DNA from: UBA5070 sp035604215
GTDB lineage: Bacteria > Fibrobacterota > Fibrobacteria > UBA5070
Reading direction: 5' to 3'
DNA: 64,000 nt
Assembly (NCBI GenBank): GCA_035604215.1
Contig: DATNIW010000073.1
Coordinates: 8,588 to 72,587, forward strand
Shown: piece after piece, positions 25,228 through 35,400 of the stretch
Layout of the letters: each line of letters begins with the position of its first letter
Position numbering within the stretch: the first letter of the stretch is position 1
The notes under the pieces: model-generated
What the model saw: the letters and a program-made list of their open reading frames with translations, nothing else
The model's database searches: none
Told to the model about the DNA's origin: nothing
Program-made: the position numbers and the translations under genes

Positions 25228-28200
25228 GTGAAATTTGCCCTCAGCGCGACATTTTTGATATCCCTCGCTGGACCCTCGATGGTCCAGGCGGCTGACCCCG
25301 TACCCTACGACTCCATCGCCAATCCGTTGAGCGAACTTCCGACGACGGTGACCAACATCCAGCAGATGGGGGACACCATGAACCGGGTCCCCGGCAGGGT
25401 GCGTGTCAACCAGGCCGGGTACCGGTTGGCGGACATCCAGAAGGGGTGGGGTCGGATCTACTACGTGGATGCCGGGAGTGCGAAAAGCTTCACCGTCATC
25501 AATGGTTCGAACGTCGCTGTCGCCACGGGCCCGTTGACCTCCAGGGGACAGAGAGTCCAAGGGCGAGTGATCCCGTTCGCCTACTACAACGCCGCCACCC
25601 CCACCCGAATCAGCCTTCCCGGCTACAACAACGCCACGGGGATGGCCGGTTCCAGAGCTACCGCGGGAACCCTCGACCAAGGATTCCTGCCCACGACCCT
25701 CCCCTGGGGACGGTACCGCGTGGTCGTGGGTACGGACACGTCGGAGCCGTTCATCGTCAGCGACAACGTGTACGGGATGGCCCGTGACGCCGCCATCAAG
25801 TTCTTCGGGGTGGCGCGCAGCGGCGAATACCAATCTTGGTTCCATCCCGCCTCCCACATGTGGGACGGCTGGCTCTACGACAGCGCTGCCAAGAACCCTG
25901 ACGGCACATACAAATACAAGGGAGCCCTGACAGGAGGGTGGTACGACTGCGGCAACCATTTGAAGGAAAGCCGGACCATGAGCTATTCGCTCGCGGCTTT
26001 GGGAATGCTGGCTGCGACGATGCACGACAAGGACGTGGACCACTACGCCTTGAACCAAGCCTACACCCAACAGACGGATGGAATTCCGGATGTCCTCCGC
26101 GAGGCGTGGGTGGGTAGCCAGTTCGCTTTGAAGTCCTTCCGCTTGGCCCAGGGAAACACCGCCAACATGTACCTGTCCGTGGGGAATCCACCGGGAGGAC
26201 CTGGACCGAACCAGGGTGTGGATTTCCTGTGGTGGGGTAGGCCGGAGAATCAGGACCAGGTGACCGACATCAATCGCGGGGGCGCGAACGAGCGCAACGT
26301 GGTCAAGAATTGGGGAACCCCATCCATGGCCGACTGGGCGGCGGGATTGGCCTTCGTATCCCGAATGTACCGACCCTACGATCCGAGCTTCTCCGACACC
26401 GCCCTGATCATGGCCAAGGCGATGTACGCGCAAGCCAAGAAGACGAACGCGGCGGAAGGGGGCAGCGACTACGATGGCGAGACCATCGTCATCGACGATC
26501 TCGCGCTGGCGGCGGTCGCGCTGCTTTGGGCGACGCACGACGTCACCTATCTGAACGATGTGGCCTACACGCCGGGAATGGTCAACGGACTGGGAGGCAC
26601 TTGCGCCGCCTCCAACGCGGGGACCGCCACGAACCGGTTCAACGGGGGATATTTCGGCTGCGGAAGCAACGGAATCATCAAGAACAGTGGAACTTCCTGG
26701 GCGAACATCGAGAGCTTTTCCCTCTATTCCATGATCAAGCTGATTCTGGTGGATCCGGATACCGCGCAAAATTACGGGATCGCCCCCGCCCAGCGCGACA
26801 CGCTGCTTCTCCGGTGTCTGAACAACCTGATCGGTACCGAATTGTCCGGAGCCGGAAAGACGTTCACGCTGCCGATCGGCGGATATTCTCCTGCGATGGT
26901 TTCCTATGACAGCCTTTGGTACAACATGAACTACGGATCTGGTGTTCCCGGCTGGTTCAACAAATACGAGTTTGGCCATTTCGCGGATCTCTACATGTAT
27001 TGGGACGCCACGTCCATCGTCGATCAAAAGCCGTTGTTGAATGTTCCCGCGACGCCCGGCTATTGGATGCGCGACACCGTTCAACATCTCATCGTGGACG
27101 GCATGGATTACATGTTCGGGATGAATGCCATGGACCTGTCCTACCTCATGGGCGTCGGGCACAAGAATCCCAACCACCCCCACCATCGAGCTGCAAATCC
27201 CGAGGGCAAGAATGTTCCCGGGGCATACTACAACTACAGCATTCCCGTGGGCGGACTTTGGGGAGGGCCGGCCTATTCGGACACCGTCGTGAAGGACCTC
27301 TGGGAAAACCAGGTGTCGGTTTCCGAGGCGAACTGTCCGGATGCATCCGCGGCAGTGATGATTCCGTTGATGGGCTTGTCCAGAGCGGAACCCGTTGTGG
27401 CTCCTGTGCCCACGGTCTCCGTATTGAGCTCCTCCGACACCTCCGCCGTGATCCAGGTGAATCTCGACAAGTACGGCTTCGTCAAAATCGGATACGGCAC
27501 CGATTCGAGCGGCAGCGGACAGATGACCTACGTGAACAGCACGGACAGCGGGGTGACGCTCAGAGTCACCCTCAACAAACTGACCCCGGGGACCAAGTAC
27601 TACTTCTCCGTGACCGCGAGCGACGTGGAGGGAGACCAGACCTTCTCCCACGCTTGGGTGCAGTCGAATGGTGATTCGATCCCCTACAACTTCACCACGC
27701 TCTCCAGCGTTGCGAGCAATCCGAGCTATTCGAACATCAAGGTGTGCAACGTCACGGCTGATTCCGCCGAGGTGATGTGGGTCACGCCCAATGGGACCTT
27801 CCCGTCGGCCGTCGCCTTCGACGACAGCGCGGATTGGGTGGCGGGAAAACGCATCGAGGTGGACACCGACGAAACGGGTCCGATCTCCGTCGAATTCCAC
27901 AGGGTGCTTTTGACAGGACTCAAGGAACAAACCACGTACTACTTCCAGGTCGGCGTCCCGGGAAGCTTCGGCTCCGTGGTGGGTTGCTTCCGCACTCCGG
28001 TCGAGGATGTGAAATTCGATATCCGGGCCAGTCGCTACAACTGGCCGGAGGGGCCGGACAACACCTACACGGGGTCCTCGGGTTCCGTCATGCGTGCGCT
28101 CAGCCTTGGGGTCACCAACCAGGACAGCAAGTCCTACGATTCCCTCATGCTTCGCATCTATCTGCGCGGCACCAAGTACTACCCGGACAGCATGGTCGAT

Positions 28201-31200
28201 TTCGGTGCCCGTTGCGACATCGGATTCGCCTACATGTCGGACGGGTACATCGATTCGGGCTTCGAATCGATGGTCGACGGTGCGCTCCGGGTTTCGTACG
28301 CGCAAAAGGTCGATTCCACCTGTCCGGACAATTCCGTTTGCGACTGGTACTTCAACATTCCGCTTTACGACAGCGCGGAAGCGCCGGTGATGGAATCCCA
28401 GGCGAGATTCCGGCTGGACGTGCTGTTCGACACGCACAAGTACGAGATCAACAACGCCACTGGACAATACCAGGTCTATCCGGACCTCATGAACCACGCT
28501 CCGGCGCACGATCCGTTCGCGGTGGGGACGAAGGACTGGTCGTTCCGGATCCACGTGGCCGGCGCCGACAATGGGTTGTCGCCCGTCAACTACGCGGGAG
28601 TCCCCTTCGCCGACAAGAATGCGCTGGACGACTCCTCGCAGAACATTCCCGTCGAACCCTACATCGCGGTCTACCGCAAGAACACCTTCGTGTACGGATA
28701 TTCGCCCAATCCAGTCGAACAGGCGACCAAGCGCACGGTCTACGCCATGAACGTGGCATTCGATCCCCCGTTCAACCAGCAGAACGGGGCGCCCATCGTG
28801 CTTTCGAGCGGTGCGCGCACGATCAACATCACCGGAACCGCGGACGTGTACGACCAGCTGATGCCGGTGGCAAAGGGGTACATCACCTCCATCTGGATCA
28901 ATGGAACGGCGCTCGCCCCACCGGTACTCGCCTCCGCGATTTCCAAACAAGCGGACGGGACGTGGAAATTCGATATCCCCGTGACTCTGGCATCGGGCAC
29001 CAACAACCTGAACGTCACCATCTTCGCGGGCAGCGATTCGGCCGATACGACGCCCACGGGAACGTGTCAGGAGGGCAACGGGTGCGCGTTCGCCGCGCGA
29101 GAGTGGCTTGTCAACAGCGTCTCCAACCGGACCGCCTCCGCGCTCGCAATCGTCGACGGCTCCAATGTCGCCGCAGGTCCGCGCGTGACGTCGGACAGCT
29201 CGCAGATCAACATCCGAGTCACGGACGGTGACAACAACCTGATGCCCCTTGTGAAAGACACGGTGCTGGTCACCATCACCGACCTGCGGACGGGACAGAA
29301 GCAGGTGCTCAAGCTGGTGGAAACAGGAGTTGCCACCGGAGTCTTCGAGAGCGGTCTGCTTCCCGTGACCAGCGGTCTACCGGTCGCCGGAAAGATCTCG
29401 GTCCTTCCGGGTGACAGCGTGCTGGTGAAGTACGTGGACGCCACCGACGCCACCGATTCGTCCCAAGCGTACCTCTACGCGAAGGCCGTGTGGCCCGTAC
29501 CCTTGCACGCCGGGGTCTTTCGCGACTGTGGCGGCAACTACTCGGTGCAGGCCCTGTTCAATCCTGTCTTCGCCGCCTCCGGTTGGGACACCGCCCGCGT
29601 CGTACTGCACTCGGGTCTGGATTCCGTCGTCGACGTGGTCAAACCGTCCAGCATATCCACCACGGGTGGATCGACACTCGTCATCCCGGTTTCCGGGCTT
29701 GCGGGAAGCAGCCTGACCGGCAGACTCTCCGTTCAGGTAGCCAACGGCACGGGTGGATGGATCACGGAATCGGTGGCAGTGGACGACAGCATCGGACCCT
29801 GGGTGGATTCCGCGAAGATGGTGCAGAACCTGACAGGAAACCCAAAGGACTCCGTCTTCTTCTGGGCTTCGGAGCCCGTGGTCCTGGGGACCGGTTGGCC
29901 CTTCCTCGTGGAGCGGGCGGGCGCCGCAGTCCCGGCATCGTCCTTCACCGGTGCGGTCGTCTCGCTTCTGGACGCCGCCACGGACAAGTATCTGGCGGTC
30001 CTGCCCGCGGGCAAGCTGCTGGCCGGAGACTCGGTGCGGTTCGATCCGGCCTTGGTGGTCGACGGCCACGGGAACGCCGCCCTGGATTGCCCCGGAGGCA
30101 GGAAGGTCCAGCTCATCTCCGTGGCCTATGCGGGTCTGGGCGCTTCGCTCACCGAGGCTTGCGGCGGTGCCTATTCCGTGAAGGCGTTGTTCAACAAGGC
30201 CTTCACGGCCACCGGCGGCTACGACACCGGATTCGTCACGCTCTCCAGCGGTGCCGCCACGGTCGGTCCCTTCGCGGTGCCCCCGGGATCCATCTCCGTG
30301 GACGCCAGCGGCAAGACCTTGACCCTGCCGTTGCCCGGCCTGACCTATGGAAGCGGCTGGACCGGTCGCCTGGACCTGCAGGTCACGGGCGACACCGGGG
30401 CGATGCACGTCGTCTCCATCGCGGTCGCCGACGGGGTCGGGCCTTGGATCGATTCCGCGAAGATCGTACAGAATCTGACCGGCAATCCCGTGGACTCCGT
30501 CTTCTTCTTCGCCTCGGAGCCCTTGGTCCTCTCCTCCGGGTGGCCGTTCCTGGTGGAACGCGCCGGAACCGCCGTCCCGGCATCGGCCTTCTCCGGCGCC
30601 AAGATCTCCCTCCTGGACTCCGCCTCGAACAAGTACCTGGCCTTGCTTCCGGCCAATGATCTCGTCTCCGGCGATTCGGTGCGGCTGGCACCCGCTTCCG
30701 CGACCGATCTCTCCGGCAATCCGGCCCTGGACTGCCCCTCGCTCCTGCGCCGGGTCACGCTCGTCGTGCGGCCGGCGCCTCTGGGGAAGGCGTGGATCCT
30801 CGACGCGTCCGGCGACGGCAGGGCCGACCAGGTCGATCTCGTCTTCGGCAAGACCCTCACCGCCACCGATCTGCCGGATTCCGTCGTGATCCGGTTCGGG
30901 ATCCACGACTCGTCGCGCACGGTCGTGGTTTCCATGGCACAGGCGACCGACTCGCTCCTTTCCATCTCCCTGCCCGTTCCGTTCTCCTTCGGGATCACCA
31001 CCGGCTCGGCCGCGAATGGTTCCGGGACCGTCTCGCTCTGGAAATCCGGCGAACCCGTGGGACCGTACGTCCTCTCCGACAGCGTGGGCCCCGTCCTCGT
31101 CTCGGCAGGCGTGCGCTACGGTTCGAACCTCGACACGTTGAGCCTGGGCTTCTCCGAGCCGGTCCGGCGCGGCGTGGGTGTCGGGTGGCTCTTGGGCCAG

Positions 31201-32487
31201 CCTGCCGTGGAACTCGGGACCTCCGGGGCTCCCGATTCGCTGTCGCCCACCCAATGGCTTCTTCCGGTCGTGGCAGGGTCGGTTTCTCCGGGGGATTCGG
31301 TACGACCCGTCCCTTCCGAGCAATGGGTGGAAGGTCGCACCGGACGTCCGGTGGCTCCAGCCCAGCCGTGGATCCCCGTGACCGGAGGCGAACGACCGCC
31401 CTTGTACGGTTGGTACAGCGACATCGACGGAAACGGAGCGGTGGACCAGGCCGTGGTCGTCTTCTCCAAGACTCCCAAGTCCCGGCCGGGCATGCTCCTC
31501 CTGTGGCCGTCACCTTCCAGCGGATTCGACACCGCGAAGGTGGACAGCGGCGCGTGGAACCTGAATGCGGACGGCCTCACCACCACCATCCCGGTGGGTC
31601 CCTTCGCGCAGGGCATCACGTCTTCCCCCACAACCAACTTGGGCAAATGGGTCTCGGCGGGGACGTGGAACTTCCCGATGTACGACAGCGTGCCTCCGGT
31701 GCTGGTGTCCGCCGCGGTGCGCTACGCATCGCAGGACGGGATCCCGGACACCTTGCATGTGCGCTGGAGCGAGCCCATCGACTGGAACGGCGCGGGATCG
31801 CTGGTCCGACACCGCCTCGCCGGTGTGGAGAATCCCGTGCTGGCCTCGGGCGGCATCCCCGACGCGGACGGCATGGGTGAACAGATCCTGATGACCCTCG
31901 ATACCATCCAGTTGCGCAAGGGGGATTCGGTCGCCTTCACGGCGGGCAACGTGTCGGATCTCCTGGGCAACGCGGTGCCCCAGACCACCCGCTGGGTGCC
32001 CGTGACCTTCGGCCTGCGTCCGGTGCAGATCAGCTTCGTCTTCCAGAGCTACATGGAATACACCGGCTGGAATCCTCCGTCGGGGCCTGCGATGCAGGTC
32101 TGGATGCGCGGGCGCGGCGACGCCGTGTGGCTGAACACCGACAGCAGCGCCGTGTCGGACACCACCCACGTGATCGGCGCCACCATCACCATCAACAACC
32201 CCGTCGGCGGGGCCATCTACATCTACGACAACGCGGGGACCTTCGTGGCCTCGCTGGACCTCTCCCCGATCCCGGCGCTGGCGGCCCAGGGGCGCCTCCC
32301 GACCGATCCTTCCGGCATGTACCAGATCCGGATCGGATGGAACGGGATGACGGAAAACGGAAAATGGTCGTCCAGCGGGATCTACCTGATGCGGATCGTC
32401 CTGACGGGAACGGGTCTGCACGGCGGGAACACCACGGGCATCTTCAACCAGGTGTACAAGCTCGGCTTCAAGCGGCCGACCAAGTAG
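25228..32487 (+). CDS. Giant secreted GH9 cellulase, with Asn at the catalytic-base position
   Basis: The 2419-residue protein begins at GTG with GGAG six bases upstream. A signal peptide (1-21) is followed by a CelD_N-type Ig domain (VRVNQAGYR) and a GH9 catalytic domain (about 200-715). The active-site motif usually written DAGD reads D240-C-G-N243, so the usual base Asp is Asn. HPHHR (650-654) is intact and the likely acid Glu is E700. Then come two FN3-like modules (about 724-925), a possible carbohydrate-binding module (927-1110), several Ig-like modules including two similar ~210-residue repeats, and a C-terminal FlgD/T9SS-like module (from about 2311) ending KLGFKRPTK. It is expected to cut beta-1,4-glucans outside the cell. 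The second GH9 gene starts eight bases downstream. Confidence 0.88.
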   Translation: MKFALSATFLISLAGPSMVQAADPVPYDSIANPLSELPTTVTNIQQMGDTMNRVPGRVRVNQAGYRLADIQKGWGRIYYVDAGSAKSFTVINGSNVAVATGPLTSRGQRVQGRVIPFAYYNAATPTRISLPGYNNATGMAGSRATAGTLDQGFLPTTLPWGRYRVVVGTDTSEPFIVSDNVYGMARDAAIKFFGVARSGEYQSWFHPASHMWDGWLYDSAAKNPDGTYKYKGALTGGWYDCGNHLKESRTMSYSLAALGMLAATMHDKDVDHYALNQAYTQQTDGIPDVLREAWVGSQFALKSFRLAQGNTANMYLSVGNPPGGPGPNQGVDFLWWGRPENQDQVTDINRGGANERNVVKNWGTPSMADWAAGLAFVSRMYRPYDPSFSDTALIMAKAMYAQAKKTNAAEGGSDYDGETIVIDDLALAAVALLWATHDVTYLNDVAYTPGMVNGLGGTCAASNAGTATNRFNGGYFGCGSNGIIKNSGTSWANIESFSLYSMIKLILVDPDTAQNYGIAPAQRDTLLLRCLNNLIGTELSGAGKTFTLPIGGYSPAMVSYDSLWYNMNYGSGVPGWFNKYEFGHFADLYMYWDATSIVDQKPLLNVPATPGYWMRDTVQHLIVDGMDYMFGMNAMDLSYLMGVGHKNPNHPHHRAANPEGKNVPGAYYNYSIPVGGLWGGPAYSDTVVKDLWENQVSVSEANCPDASAAVMIPLMGLSRAEPVVAPVPTVSVLSSSDTSAVIQVNLDKYGFVKIGYGTDSSGSGQMTYVNSTDSGVTLRVTLNKLTPGTKYYFSVTASDVEGDQTFSHAWVQSNGDSIPYNFTTLSSVASNPSYSNIKVCNVTADSAEVMWVTPNGTFPSAVAFDDSADWVAGKRIEVDTDETGPISVEFHRVLLTGLKEQTTYYFQVGVPGSFGSVVGCFRTPVEDVKFDIRASRYNWPEGPDNTYTGSSGSVMRALSLGVTNQDSKSYDSLMLRIYLRGTKYYPDSMVDFGARCDIGFAYMSDGYIDSGFESMVDGALRVSYAQKVDSTCPDNSVCDWYFNIPLYDSAEAPVMESQARFRLDVLFDTHKYEINNATGQYQVYPDLMNHAPAHDPFAVGTKDWSFRIHVAGADNGLSPVNYAGVPFADKNALDDSSQNIPVEPYIAVYRKNTFVYGYSPNPVEQATKRTVYAMNVAFDPPFNQQNGAPIVLSSGARTINITGTADVYDQLMPVAKGYITSIWINGTALAPPVLASAISKQADGTWKFDIPVTLASGTNNLNVTIFAGSDSADTTPTGTCQEGNGCAFAAREWLVNSVSNRTASALAIVDGSNVAAGPRVTSDSSQINIRVTDGDNNLMPLVKDTVLVTITDLRTGQKQVLKLVETGVATGVFESGLLPVTSGLPVAGKISVLPGDSVLVKYVDATDATDSSQAYLYAKAVWPVPLHAGVFRDCGGNYSVQALFNPVFAASGWDTARVVLHSGLDSVVDVVKPSSISTTGGSTLVIPVSGLAGSSLTGRLSVQVANGTGGWITESVAVDDSIGPWVDSAKMVQNLTGNPKDSVFFWASEPVVLGTGWPFLVERAGAAVPASSFTGAVVSLLDAATDKYLAVLPAGKLLAGDSVRFDPALVVDGHGNAALDCPGGRKVQLISVAYAGLGASLTEACGGAYSVKALFNKAFTATGGYDTGFVTLSSGAATVGPFAVPPGSISVDASGKTLTLPLPGLTYGSGWTGRLDLQVTGDTGAMHVVSIAVADGVGPWIDSAKIVQNLTGNPVDSVFFFASEPLVLSSGWPFLVERAGTAVPASAFSGAKISLLDSASNKYLALLPANDLVSGDSVRLAPASATDLSGNPALDCPSLLRRVTLVVRPAPLGKAWILDASGDGRADQVDLVFGKTLTATDLPDSVVIRFGIHDSSRTVVVSMAQATDSLLSISLPVPFSFGITTGSAANGSGTVSLWKSGEPVGPYVLSDSVGPVLVSAGVRYGSNLDTLSLGFSEPVRRGVGVGWLLGQPAVELGTSGAPDSLSPTQWLLPVVAGSVSPGDSVRPVPSEQWVEGRTGRPVAPAQPWIPVTGGERPPLYGWYSDIDGNGAVDQAVVVFSKTPKSRPGMLLLWPSPSSGFDTAKVDSGAWNLNADGLTTTIPVGPFAQGITSSPTTNLGKWVSAGTWNFPMYDSVPPVLVSAAVRYASQDGIPDTLHVRWSEPIDWNGAGSLVRHRLAGVENPVLASGGIPDADGMGEQILMTLDTIQLRKGDSVAFTAGNVSDLLGNAVPQTTRWVPVTFGLRPVQISFVFQSYMEYTGWNPPSGPAMQVWMRGRGDAVWLNTDSSAVSDTTHVIGATITINNPVGGAIYIYDNAGTFVASLDLSPIPALAAQGRLPTDPSGMYQIRIGWNGMTENGKWSSSGIYLMRIVLTGTGLHGGNTTGIFNQVYKLGFKRPTK
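29511..30770 (+). repeat. Two tandem ~625-bp in-frame repeats inside the first GH9 gene
   Basis: Two consecutive coding units (about 29511-30129 and 30130-30770) match closely in sequence and order: CGGNYSVQALFN against CGGAYSVKALFN, VQNLTGNPKDSVFF against VQNLTGNPVDSVFF, and GWPFLVERAG in both. Each encodes an Ig-like spacer module of about 210 residues. The strong DNA similarity suggests a fairly recent duplication and a site where recombination or misassembly could change copy number. Confidence 0.75.
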
Positions 32488-32495
32488 GGGGATGG

Positions 32496-35400
32496 ATGGG
32501 GATGCGCTCGATCCATTCCCTGGTCTGGGCGGGAATCCTGGCGGGACAGGGCTTCGCCGCGACCATCGACCAGACCTGCGCCACCTGCGGGCGTCGGGCG
32601 TTGGATTCCGCCAACATGACCATCGATCCCGTCCGGGTCAACCAGGTGGGCTACCGGAACGACGACCCCCACAAGAGGGCCTACGTGGGAAGCCCAAAGG
32701 CCACCACGTTCGGCGTGGTGCGCTCCGACGGAAAGGTGGTCTTCACCGGGACCCTGGCCAACCAGGGGACGTTCCCGTACAAGGGTCGGATCCTGGTCAA
32801 GGGCTACTACAACTCCATCACGCCCCTCTACCAGTTCCAGAACACCAACGACACCGATTCCGCCTCCGCGGCCTCCAACGAGGCCATCTGGACGGCGGAC
32901 TTCGGGTCGTTGACGGATTCCGGCACCTACCGGGTGGCGGTGGGTCCCGACACCTCGCATCCCTTCGACATCCGGATGACCGTCTACAACGACGTCTTCG
33001 AGAACACGCTCAAGTACTTCGGGATCGAGCGCTCCGGCGACAACGATTCCTGGATGCACGGGCCCAGCCACCTGAAGGACGGATCGGGTCGGCCCGGAGG
33101 CGCCGCCGACGCGGGAAGCCTGGCGGGGGGATGGTACGACTGCGGGGACTACTTCAAGGTGGGCCAGACCGACGCCTACGCCTTCACCAACCTGATGCTG
33201 GCCTACACGCTCTGGCCGCGCAAGGCCGAGGACCGCTACGGCTCGTCGTACCTGGACACCCTCCCGTTCGGCAACGACGGCATTCCCGACCTGCTGCGCG
33301 AGGCCAAGATCGGCGCCGACTACGTGGTGAAGCTCTACCGCGCCTCCGTGGCCGACGGACTGGTCGCGAAGAACGACATGTACCAGGAGGTGGGCGTGTG
33401 GGACAACGACCACCAGTACTGGGACCAGCCGGAACGCCAGGACGTGGCGCCGGTGGCCCAAGGGGGGCCTCCGAGGCCCGTGGACGCGGGTGCCGGAGCC
33501 GCGGTGGCGGCGGCCTACGCCGGTTCGCTCGCCCTGTTCGCCAAGGCGTGGATCCCCTTCGATCCGGTCTATGCCGATTCCTGTCTGCAGATCGCCAAGA
33601 CCATCTACTCCAAGGTCGTGATTCCCAACTGGAACAAGCCCGGATTCGCACCCACCGCCTTCTACATCACCCAGGGCCGATGGGACGACGACCTGGCCTG
33701 GGCCGCCACCGGACTCTGGTACGCCACCGGGGACACCTCCTACAAGTTCGACCTGATGGAGAACACCAAGTTCTCCGTCAACGCGAACTACTGCGCCGCC
33801 GGGTCCAACTGCTACGCGAACAACCTGGAATTCGTCGCTCCCGCGGGGTTCATGGGCGGTGACAAGGGCAACATGGGGAACGGGTCGGGACTGTTCTCCC
33901 CGGGCGGTTGGCCGATGGACTACCAGAACACGTTCATCCACACGACCTGGGCGCTGTGGGACCTCTTCTACAAGACCGACACCCTGGCCGCCAAATGGGG
34001 AATACCCGCCTCGGACGCGCAGGACTTCCGCAAGCGCCTCCTGGTGCTGGTCGGAAAACGCTACGCGGGCGAAAGCACGAACGGCAACGCCGTGTATCCA
34101 GGCACGGACGCCCACGTCCTGACCCCCTACGATCTGGTGTGGAGTTCCATCACGTGGGGCATGAACCGCTACAACCTGGGAGGACTCCTTCCCCTGGTGG
34201 CCTACCACGAGATGATCAAAGGCGACAGCGCGGCCTCGGCCTCCAACTACTGGAACATCATCCTCGACAACATGAACTACAACCTGGGGGCCAACCCCTG
34301 GGACATCAGTTTCCAGATGGGCGCGGGATCCAAGAACCTGCAGCACCCGCACAACCGGATCGCGAATCCGGAAGGCTACAACGCGGGAGGCATTCCCTAC
34401 CCGTACCGCTCGCCCAAGGGCGCGCTGATGGGCGGGGCGGTGCCCGGACAACTCCTGCGCGACGAATGGGAGAAGTACGACGTCACGGAAACCTGCATCG
34501 ACTTCGCGGCGCAGGTGGTGCTGCCGTCGCAGTACCTCGCCCTGGATCTTCCCCCTGACACGGTCGGTCCCGCATTCTCCAACGTGGTCGTGGTCTGGGT
34601 CTCGGACACCTCCGCCATCGTCTCCTGGCAGACCGACAAGCTCTCCATGGATTCCCTCTTCTACAGCCTCAGTCCCGGCGGGCCGGTGGTGGGAACCGCG
34701 GTGGGTGCCCTGGGCAAGAACAAGTCGGCCACCTTGACGGGCCTTTCGGTCGCCACCACCTACTACTTCTGGTTCAAGGGAACGGACATCTACAACATGG
34801 TGTCCTCCGACAACAACCGAGGGCGCGACTACCAGTTCACCACCACCAGCGCCACCGCGCCGCAACCGTCGATCTCCGACGTCAAGGCGTGCAACATCCA
34901 GGCAACCCAGGCCACCATCTTCTGGTGGACGGACGTCCCTTCCACGTCCCAGGTGGACTACTACCCGGAGGCCACACCCTCCGCCAAGCTGTCGGTGGTG
35001 GGCGACGACGAAGGAATGCCGGGTCGATTCCACAAGGTGACCCTCAAGGGCTTGAGCCCCAATACCGCCTACCGCTACGACGTGGTTTCGGGCGGAGCGA
35101 AGGACGACAGCGGGGGATTGGACTACCGGTTCGTCACCCAGACGGATTTCGCCAACTACACCATCCAGATCAAGGCCACCACCAAGAACAACAACGGTGC
35201 GGGGGCGCACTTCTACATCGAGGTGGCCAACAACGAGAACAAGCCCTACGTGGGTCTGCAGCTGCGCCTCTACTTCCAGACCGACGCCACGACGGCGGCC
35301 ACCATCGTGGCGCACACCAGCGACGACGCGATCTTCGGCGTCACCGGGACCATGATCCAGTCGGGGCCGGGCGTGGTGACCATCGGAGCGCCGGTCGCGG

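Noticed and set aside
23887..28950. A 1687-codon open frame on the minus strand
   Set aside because: It lies antisense to the RelA-like and GH9 genes, which have clear domains. High-GC coding DNA often leaves the opposite frame open, and its composition (rich in Val-His-Gly) has no family pattern.
29511..30770. An inserted mobile element in the first GH9 gene
   Set aside because: The repeated units stay in frame, encode Ig-like modules and have no transposase or terminal inverted repeats; internal duplication explains them.
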